From the NCBI GenBank assembly GCA_036260395.1, contig DASZZY010000138.1, positions 1 to 18,838 on the forward strand: a stretch of 18,838 nt of DNA, given 5' to 3'. Each line of letters starts with the position of its first letter. Position 1 is the first letter of the stretch. The translations under genes were made by a program, and so were the position numbers. Below are positions 6,949 through 12,511 of the stretch, piece by piece. The notes under the pieces were generated by a model. It searched no databases. It was given only the letters and a program-made list of their open reading frames with translations, and was not told the origin of the DNA. Origin of the DNA: DASZZY01 sp036260395 (lineage in GTDB: Bacteria > Actinomycetota > UBA4738 > CALAEC01).

Positions 6949-9252
6949 GTGGCGACCATCGCCGACCGCGTGAAGCGTGTGGTGGTCGGGCGCGCCCTGG
7001 CCTCCCACAAGCTCGAACACCAGCTCCTCCCGAAGACCCTGGCGCTGCCGGTCTTCTCCTCGGACCCCCTGTCTTCTAACGCCTACGCCACCGAGGAGAT
7101 GATGCTCGTCCTGGTCCTCGCCGGCGCGGGGGCGCTCAGCCTGGCGATCCCCATCGCGCTGCTGATCGCCGTGGTCCTCGCCGTCGTCGTGACGTCCTAT
7201 CGGCAGACGGTCCGGGCGTACCCGCGGGGCGGCGGGTCGTACATCGTGGCCCGCGAGAACCTCGGGACGACCCCGGGGCTGGTGGCCGCGTCGGCGATCC
7301 TCATCGGCTACGTCGTCACGGCATCGGTCAGCGTCACCGCCGGCGCCGCGGCGGTGACCGCGGCCGCCCCGGGGCTGGCGCCGTTCCGGGTCCCGATGGC
7401 CATCGGCTTCCTCGTCCTCATCGCGCTTGCGAACCTCCGCGGCGTCCGGGAGTCGGGGGCGCTGTTCGCCGTCCCGACGTACGGGTTCGTGGCCATCGTC
7501 TACGTCACGGTGCTGGCCGGCGCGTTCCGCTGCCTGGGGACGTGTCCGACCGCCGAGACCGCCGCGGAGCCGCTGCCCACGGTCGAGGCGCTGGGCCTGG
7601 TCCTCGTCCTCCGGGCCTTCACCCAAGGGTCCTCCGCGCTGACCGGCGTGGAGGCCATCGCCGACGGCGTCCAGGCGTTCCGCCGGCCGCAGGGCAAGAA
7701 CGCCGCTGCCACGCTGGGGATCATGGCCGCCATGTCGGTGTCGATGTTCCTGGGGATCACCTTCCTGGCGCGGGCGCTCCAGGTCCGGGTGACCGAGGAG
7801 ATCGCCGTGACCCGGACCGTCCTGTCGCAGATCGGCGAGACGGTCTTCGGGCGGGGCGCGATGTTCTTCGCCCTCCAGGTGTTCACGACGCTGATCCTCA
7901 TCGTCGCCGCGAACACGGCGTACCAGGACTTCCCGCGGCTGTCCGCCATCCTGGCCCGGGACCGGTTCGTCCCCACCCAGTTCAAGAACCGTGGCGATCG
8001 GCTGGTGTTCTCGAACGGCGTGATCATCCTGTCGGTCCTGGCCGCCCTGCTCGTGTGGGCGTTCGACGGCGAGCTCACCGGGCTGATCCCGCTGTACCTC
8101 GTGTCGGTGTTCACCGCGTTCACGCTGTCCCAGGCCGGGATGGTCGTCAGGTGGGTGCGGCGGAAGCAGTCGAGCTGGCGGCGGAACGCCCTGATCAACG
8201 CCTTCGGGGCCACCACGACAGGCCTGGTCCTGGTCGTGGGGATCGTCACCCGGTTCCGCGAAGGCGCCTGGATGGTGATCACCGCCGTGCCGATCTTGGT
8301 GGCGCTCATGCTCGTGGTGCATCGGCACTACCGCGGCGTCCGGGAGCGCCTCCGGGCCCGGGGGCTCTCGGCCCAGATGGAGGGGGAGAACACCGTCGTG
8401 CTGATCGTCGCCGACGTCGACCTCGCCACCAGGGACGCGGTGTCGTGGCTCCACGCGGTCCGGGCGCGGGAGGTGATCCCCCTCTACGTCGGGGACGGCG
8501 ACGTCTCCGAGGCGGCCGCCCGGTGGCGCGAGCTGGCCCCGGCCCGCCGGTTCCGCGACCTCGAGCCGCTGAACGTGTCGGACCGCTCGGTCCGCTCCAT
8601 CCGCCGGTACGTCCGCGCCATCGAGCGGGGCCCGAACGACTTCGTCACCGTCGTCGTGCCCGAGGTCCTGACCGGCCGCTCGCTCGTGCGGGCGATCCTG
8701 CCCCGGAGCGGCACGAGGTTCATGCTCAAGGCCGGGCTCCTGTTCGAGCGCGGGGTCGTGGTCGTCGACGTGCCGCTGCTGCCCGAGGAGCGGGCCCAGG
8801 CGACCGCCCGGGCGGCCCGATCGCAGCAGGCGCTGGAACTGGAACGGAACGTCTGCATCGTGCCGGTCTCCGCCGTCCACGACGCGAGCGTCCGCGCCAT
8901 CGTCTACGCCAAGTCGCTCCAGCCCGCGGAGCTCCAGGCCCTGTACCTGGTGGAGGACCCCGAGGACGAGGCCATCATCATGCGCGAATGGGCGGACCCC
9001 CAGCGTCGGATCGACGTGCCGCTGGCCCTGGTGGAGGCGCCGTTCCGCGACTACGGGCCGCCGTTCCTCGAGGAGGTCCGGCGGCACACGGCCCGGGGCG
9101 ACACCGTGGTGACCGTGGTCCTGCCCGAGTTCATCATGCGGCCGGTCTGGCGGCAGTTCGTGTTCCACAACCAGACCGCGCTGTTCTTCAAGCGGCTCCT
9201 CCTGTTCGAGCCCCGCGTCGTGGTGGCCAGCGTTCCGGTCCACCTGGACTAG
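6949..9252 (+). CDS. Second KimA-like permease with tandem USP-like domains and a substituted K+-site aspartate
   Basis: This is a full-length paralogue of kimA-1 (767 residues from GTG 6949, 769 from GTG 6943). It has an APC-fold membrane part of about 12 helices, then two cytoplasmic USP-like repeats (about 482-611 and 635-767, counted from 6943). On the same count the KimA-type residues Asp41, Tyr48, Tyr123, Thr126, Ser130, Thr234, Glu237 and Tyr385 are kept. The position equivalent to KimA Asp117 is Gly122 (codon GGC), where kimA-1 has Asp121. It may therefore have altered ion occupancy or coupling, or act partly as a sensor; these are inferences. It follows kdpE by about 50 bases but has its own TAGAAT box. 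Its position relative to ceoB mirrors Rv2690c, so this may be the ancestral copy of the locus. Confidence 0.87.
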   Translation: MATIADRVKRVVVGRALASHKLEHQLLPKTLALPVFSSDPLSSNAYATEEMMLVLVLAGAGALSLAIPIALLIAVVLAVVVTSYRQTVRAYPRGGGSYIVARENLGTTPGLVAASAILIGYVVTASVSVTAGAAAVTAAAPGLAPFRVPMAIGFLVLIALANLRGVRESGALFAVPTYGFVAIVYVTVLAGAFRCLGTCPTAETAAEPLPTVEALGLVLVLRAFTQGSSALTGVEAIADGVQAFRRPQGKNAAATLGIMAAMSVSMFLGITFLARALQVRVTEEIAVTRTVLSQIGETVFGRGAMFFALQVFTTLILIVAANTAYQDFPRLSAILARDRFVPTQFKNRGDRLVFSNGVIILSVLAALLVWAFDGELTGLIPLYLVSVFTAFTLSQAGMVVRWVRRKQSSWRRNALINAFGATTTGLVLVVGIVTRFREGAWMVITAVPILVALMLVVHRHYRGVRERLRARGLSAQMEGENTVVLIVADVDLATRDAVSWLHAVRAREVIPLYVGDGDVSEAAARWRELAPARRFRDLEPLNVSDRSVRSIRRYVRAIERGPNDFVTVVVPEVLTGRSLVRAILPRSGTRFMLKAGLLFERGVVVVDVPLLPEERAQATARAARSQQALELERNVCIVPVSAVHDASVRAIVYAKSLQPAELQALYLVEDPEDEAIIMREWADPQRRIDVPLALVEAPFRDYGPPFLEEVRRHTARGDTVVTVVLPEFIMRPVWRQFVFHNQTALFFKRLLLFEPRVVVASVPVHLD

Positions 9253-9255
9253 CAT
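9250..9255 (+). promoter_or_regulatory. Leaderless -10 box of the HD gene, embedded in the kimA-2 stop
   Basis: TAGCAT begins with the TAG stop of kimA-2 and ends six bases before GTG 9262. The spacer plus start reads CGGGCCGTG, shared with two other starts in the window. No ribosome site is visible. It may let the downstream operon be transcribed independently of kimA-2. Confidence 0.45.
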
Positions 9256-9261
9256 CGGGCC

Positions 9262-9813
9262 GTGGACCGCGAGCGCGCGCTGGCCCTGGCCCGCGACAAG
9301 GCCGAGAAGGAGACCACCGTCCGGCACCTCATCAGCGTGGAGGGCGTGATGCGCCGGCTGGGCCGGCACTTCGGCGAGGACGAGGACGCCTGGGCGCTCG
9401 TGGGGCTGTTCCACGACCTCGACCAGGACCAGACGCACGAGGACGCCGACCGACACGCCTTCCAGGCGGCGGAGTGGCTGCGGCAGGCAGGCGTCGAGGA
9501 GCGGATCGTGAACGGCGTGCTGGCCCACGCCCACGAGCGGTTCCGGACGGACCGGATGTCGCAGGCGATCGTCCACGCCGACGCCGTCGCCGGCCTGCTG
9601 GTGGCTGCGGCGCTGGTGCGCCCCCAGCGCGCCCGGGGGATGAAGGTCTCCTCCGTCAAGAAGAAGCTGAAGGAGAAGGCCTTCGCCCCGGGCGTCAACC
9701 GGGAGGAGATCACCGAGGTCGAGGAGCGCCTGGGCATCACCCTCGACGAGCTCCTCGGCCTGGCGATCGAGGGGCTCCAGGACGTGGCCCCCGAGATCGA
9801 CCTCCAGCCCTGA
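9262..9813 (+). CDS. HD-superfamily hydrolase
   Basis: This 183-residue protein has the metal-binding HD signature: His22, His51-Asp52 (FHDLD context), further histidines at 89 and 91, and Asp107 in the IVHADAVAG stretch. The layout resembles small predicted HD hydrolases of the COG2316 type, whose substrate is unknown; phosphohydrolase activity on nucleotides is the usual inference. The N-terminal half is the HD fold. The C-terminal part (about 125-183) is charged and helical. The GTG start lies ten bases after the kimA-2 stop, with a TAGCAT box between. It heads a short run with the 9815 fragment (one base away) and the small membrane protein. No link to K+ transport can be read from the sequence beyond adjacency. 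Confidence 0.82.
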   Translation: MDRERALALARDKAEKETTVRHLISVEGVMRRLGRHFGEDEDAWALVGLFHDLDQDQTHEDADRHAFQAAEWLRQAGVEERIVNGVLAHAHERFRTDRMSQAIVHADAVAGLLVAAALVRPQRARGMKVSSVKKKLKEKAFAPGVNREEITEVEERLGITLDELLGLAIEGLQDVAPEIDLQP

Positions 9814-9814
9814 C

Positions 9815-9925
9815 GTGGGCGACCTGCTGGGCCCGGCCGTCGACGCCCACGGCGGCCTCGAGCGATGGGAGCGCCTGACCGTGGTCCGGGTCCGGCTCGA
9901 CTCCGGTGGTCCGGCGCTGGCATGA
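9815..9925 (+). pseudogene. 36-codon remnant of an AHGGLxRW-type gene
   Basis: GTG at 9815 follows the HD stop by one base and opens a frame of 36 codons ending in TGA at 9923-9925. The TGA overlaps the next gene's ATG by four bases (ATGA). The peptide has the pattern D-L-L-x-P-A-V-D-A-H-G-G-L-E-R-W, which I recognise as the N-terminus of larger (about 200-250 residue) uncharacterised actinobacterial proteins; the rest is missing. Either a deletion removed the body and fused the start to the downstream gene, or the short frame now works as a translational coupler. The sequence is still in frame with normal codon use, so the truncation may be recent or the peptide may be retained. The family recognition is from memory and unverified. 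Confidence 0.45.
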
Positions 9926-10281
9926 GCGATCGGGACCTGTCGGGCTCGGAGCTACGGCGGCGGATGGCGGAGCTCGACCCGGAGTCGCGTCGCCGGATCA
10001 GCCGGGCGGTGCGCCGGGGCGAGCGCCTCGAGTCGAGGCGGGAGGCCGCCCTCGGAGCGGCGCTGGCGCGCACGAACCTCAAGACGATCCGGGTCCTGGT
10101 GGTCGTCCTGGTGGTGCTCGCGGCGCTCAAGGCCGTCCAGCTCGCTTCGGCGGTCGCGGCGGGGCGGGGGATCCTCCTCGACGCGATCATCCTGGGCGCC
10201 GCCGCGGCCGCCGGCGTGAAGTTCCTGGCGGTGGACCGCCCCCGGCTGCTCCGAGCTGAGCGCCTGAACCGCGGTTCCTAA
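9922..10281 (+). CDS. Small two-helix membrane protein of unknown function
   Basis: This 119-residue protein starts with a charged, Arg/Glu-rich N-terminus (about 1-48), probably helical and cytoplasmic. A hydrophobic helix (about 53-75) and a second Ala-rich helix (about 79-97) follow, then a short basic tail. I chose the ATG at 9922 because it overlaps the preceding short frame (ATGA); the in-frame ATG at 9865 would add 19 residues lying inside that frame. There is no strong ribosome site, consistent with coupling. It converges with the DedA gene and the 3' ends overlap by four bases (10278-10281). I do not recognise the family. Confidence 0.65.
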   Translation: MSDRDLSGSELRRRMAELDPESRRRISRAVRRGERLESRREAALGAALARTNLKTIRVLVVVLVVLAALKAVQLASAVAAGRGILLDAIILGAAAAAGVKFLAVDRPRLLRAERLNRGS

Positions 10282-10922
10282 TCGCGCCTCGGGCTGGCGG
10301 CCTCCGAGGGGCTCGCCGCGGCCCGCCTGGCGCGGGCACGCTTCCACAGCCACCACGCGATCCACGCGGCCAGCGCGCCGGCGATCGCGTAGCTGATCGG
10401 CGTGCCGTACCGAAGGAACGTCTCCCAGTTGTTCCCGAGGAGGACACCCGCCCACGTGAGGGCGAACGTCCACGGCAGGCATCCCAGGAACGTGTACACC
10501 GTGAACTTCCCGAACGGCATGCGGGCCACCCCGGCCGGGAGGCTGATGAAGGTCCGGACCACGGGGAGCAGCCGCGAGACGAACACCGCCGCCTCTCCGT
10601 GGCGCTCGAACCAGGCCTCGGCCCGGTCGAGCTCGTGGGGGCGGAGGAACACGTACTTGCCCCACCGCTCGATCAGCGGACGGCCGCCCCACAGCCCGAG
10701 CCAGTACGCCAGCCAGGAGCCGACCACGTTGGCGATGGCCCCCAGCATCCCGACCCAGAAGAAGTCGAGGCGTCCCCGCGACACGAGGAACCCGCCGAAG
10801 ACCATCGTCACCTCGGAGGGGATGGGGATCAGGGCGGATTCCAGGACCATGAGGACGAACACGGCCTGGTACCCGTAGGTGCCCAGGGTGTTCGTGATGA
10901 AGTGCTCGAGCCACTCCAGCAC
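10278..10922 (-). CDS. DedA-family (VTT domain) membrane protein
   Basis: This 214-residue integral membrane protein has the DedA pattern: a Glu-rich first re-entrant region (Glu29 and Glu37 in LESALIPIPSEV), then FVSRLLPVVRTFISLPAGVARM. In that stretch Arg117 and Arg123 match the six-residue-spaced arginine pair essential in E. coli YqjA. A GKFxxYTFLGCLPW segment and a final helix (about 175-195) with a basic tail follow. DedA proteins act in lipid flipping (undecaprenyl phosphate or phospholipids) and membrane-potential homeostasis; the specific substrate is not readable. The GTG start at 10922 has a TAGGCT box nine bases upstream and no ribosome site. It is divergent from sppA across a 65-base gap. 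Confidence 0.92.
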   Translation of the reverse strand: MLEWLEHFITNTLGTYGYQAVFVLMVLESALIPIPSEVTMVFGGFLVSRGRLDFFWVGMLGAIANVVGSWLAYWLGLWGGRPLIERWGKYVFLRPHELDRAEAWFERHGEAAVFVSRLLPVVRTFISLPAGVARMPFGKFTVYTFLGCLPWTFALTWAGVLLGNNWETFLRYGTPISYAIAGALAAWIAWWLWKRARARRAAASPSEAASPRRD

Positions 10923-10931
10923 GGCCCGGCC

Positions 10932-10937
10932 AGCCTA
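10932..10937 (-). promoter_or_regulatory. Leaderless -10 box of the dedA-family gene
   Basis: On the minus strand this reads TAGGCT, nine bases before the GTG start. The bases directly before the start read CGGGCC, as for sppA and the HD gene. No -35 element is evident. Confidence 0.4.
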
Positions 10938-10940
10938 CCA

Positions 10941-10955
10941 GCCGCCCCCGGCGGC
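10941..10955. repeat. Perfect 6-bp dyad between the divergent dedA-family and sppA promoters
   Basis: GCCGCC (10941-10946) and GGCGGC (10950-10955) are perfect reverse complements with a CCC spacer. It lies between the TAGGCT and TACCAT boxes of the divergent pair, where a shared operator would sit. In sequence this GC-rich such dyads can arise by chance. Confidence 0.25.
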
Positions 10956-10973
10956 GCAGTCCCGTTGGCGCGC

Positions 10974-10979
10974 TACCAT
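10974..10979 (+). promoter_or_regulatory. Leaderless -10 box of the sppA-RDD operon
   Basis: TACCAT ends eight bases before the GTG at 10988, with no ribosome site between. The intervening bases end in CGGGCC. This fits an actinobacterial leaderless TANNNT promoter. Confidence 0.5.
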
Positions 10980-10987
10980 GGCGGGCC

Positions 10988-11932
10988 GTGAGCGGGAAGC
11001 GTTGGGTGGCCCTGGCAACGGCCGCCGTGCTGTTCCTCGGCATGGTGTTCCTGGCTGCCCGGCTGGGGGGAGGGATCCCCCGCAGCGCCGGCGTGTGGAA
11101 CGAGCGGTTCGTCCAGGGCGAGGGCCCGGACAAGATCGCGGTGGTCAGCGTGGAGGGCGAGATCGTCCAGACCGGCGACCTGACGTCCGCGGCCGTGGCC
11201 GACGACCTCGTCTCCCAGCTCCGGCAGGCCCGGGAGGACGACGCCGTCAAGGCCGTGATCCTCCGGATCAACTCGCCGGGGGGCTCGGTGGTGGCCTCCG
11301 ACCAGATCTACCACGAGGTCCTGGAGGTCCAGCGGGCGGGGAAGCCGGTGGTGGCGTCGATGGGCGAGGTAGCGGCCTCCGGCGGCTACTACATCGCCGC
11401 GGGAGCGCGCCGGATCGTCGCCAACCCCTCGACGTTCACGGGGTCGATCGGCGTGATCCTGGTGTTGCTGAACCTCGAGGGCGCCGCGGGGAACCTCGGG
11501 GTCGAGCCGATCATCATCAAGGCCGGCCGGCTCAAGGACATCGGGTCGCCGTTCCGCGACCTGACCGAGGAGGAGCGCCAGATCTTCCAGGGCATGATCG
11601 ACCAGTCCTACGACCAGTTCGTCGACGTGGTGGCGGAAGGCCGGCACATGAGCGCGGCCGAGGTCGAGCAGGTGGCCACCGGCCGGCCGTTCACCGGCGA
11701 GCAGGCCCAGGACCTCGGCCTCGTCGACCGCCTGGGAACCTTCGACGTGGCGGTGGGGACGGCCCGGCGCCTCGCCGGGCTGGAGCGGGCCACCGTGGTC
11801 GAGTACGAGCCCCAGGTGAGCCTGGAGGACCTGGTGGGCGGGGGGTTCCCCGGGCTGCGGAGCCCGGTCGAGGAGCTCGAGCGCCAGGTCGGCGTCACGG
11901 GCCCGGTGCTCAAGTACCTCTACGTGACATGA
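10988..11932 (+). CDS. sppA: Signal peptide peptidase SppA-type serine protease (S49)
   Basis: This 314-residue membrane-anchored protease has an N-terminal signal/anchor helix (about 5-24), placing the catalytic domain outside the cytoplasmic membrane. The S49 core (about 48-260) includes the INSPGGSVVAS oxyanion region (94-104), the nucleophile Ser131 in AASGGYYIA, and the general base Lys183 in KAGRLKDIGSP. The Ser-to-Lys distance of 52 residues equals that of B. subtilis SppA (Ser147/Lys199), supporting an active single-domain enzyme. It degrades residual signal peptides. The GTG start has a TACCAT box eight bases upstream. Its stop overlaps the RDD gene start by four bases (ATGA), so the two form an operon. 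Confidence 0.93.
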   Translation: MSGKRWVALATAAVLFLGMVFLAARLGGGIPRSAGVWNERFVQGEGPDKIAVVSVEGEIVQTGDLTSAAVADDLVSQLRQAREDDAVKAVILRINSPGGSVVASDQIYHEVLEVQRAGKPVVASMGEVAASGGYYIAAGARRIVANPSTFTGSIGVILVLLNLEGAAGNLGVEPIIIKAGRLKDIGSPFRDLTEEERQIFQGMIDQSYDQFVDVVAEGRHMSAAEVEQVATGRPFTGEQAQDLGLVDRLGTFDVAVGTARRLAGLERATVVEYEPQVSLEDLVGGGFPGLRSPVEELERQVGVTGPVLKYLYVT

Positions 11933-12474
11933 GGACCGAGCCGCCGCCCCCGCCGCACACCGCGGCGATCCCCGACCGGCGGCTGGCGTATGCCGGGTTC
12001 TGGTCCCGCGCCGGGGCCATGGCCATCGACCTCCTCGTCACGGCCCTGTGGGCGGCGCCGCTGCGCCGGGCGTTCGCCGCGCTGACCGAGGACCCGGCCG
12101 TGCTGGGCCCGTTCCGGGTCTCGGGGCTGGTCGTCCTGGGGCTGCTGTGGGCCTACTTCGTGGTGGCCACCGGCCTCACCGGGGGCACCCTCGGGAAGCA
12201 TGCGCTGGGGATCCGGGTTATATCCGCCGGATTCGCCCGCCCCGACTGGGAGACGGTGCTGTTCCGTGAGGTCGTGGGGCGGATCATCGTCGCGGCCTCG
12301 CTCGGCATCGGCTACCTCTGGGCGGCGTTCGATCCGCGGAAGCAGGGTTGGCACGACCGCATCGCGGATACCCTGGTGGTGAAGAAGGTCGCGGTCCTGC
12401 CGGCCGTCGACCCGTGGCAGGACGACCTCCCCGCGGCCCGCCTGATGGGCCGGCACCGCGCGGGCACGGCTTGA
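11929..12474 (+). CDS. RDD-family membrane protein
   Basis: This 181-residue protein has a Pro-rich N-terminus, then the RDD signature: Arg27 and Asp34 in the first helix (GFWSRAGAMAIDLLV), a middle helix (about 64-82) followed by GGTLGKHALGIRV, and a final helix (about 113-134) ending in the QGWHDRIADTLVV motif. About three membrane helices are expected. Some RDD proteins are cation/proton antiporters; most are uncharacterised. The ATG at 11929 overlaps the sppA stop (ATGA), so it is co-translated with that protease and may be its partner or substrate (inference). Its TGA lies within a TTGACA-like hexamer that may be the topA -35 element. Confidence 0.87.
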   Translation: MRTEPPPPPHTAAIPDRRLAYAGFWSRAGAMAIDLLVTALWAAPLRRAFAALTEDPAVLGPFRVSGLVVLGLLWAYFVVATGLTGGTLGKHALGIRVISAGFARPDWETVLFREVVGRIIVAASLGIGYLWAAFDPRKQGWHDRIADTLVVKKVAVLPAVDPWQDDLPAARLMGRHRAGTA

Positions 12475-12500
12475 CAGCAACCCCCCCGCACCGATAGGAG
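12471..12500 (+). promoter_or_regulatory. Candidate topA promoter and ribosome binding site
   Basis: TTGACA at 12471-12476 overlaps the RDD stop codon and is followed after 18 bases by TAGGAG (12495-12500), a weak -10. The AGGAG there also lies 11 bases before the topA GTG and could act as the ribosome site; a second AGCAGG is closer. The two readings compete, so topA may have its own promoter or be read through from sppA-RDD. Confidence 0.35.
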
Positions 12501-12511
12501 AGCAGGTTTCA

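Noticed and set aside
5953..9576. 1207-codon minus-strand open frame opposite kdpDE and kimA-2
   Set aside because: Antisense shadow with Asp/Arg/Gly-rich composition and no domain; the plus strand explains the region.
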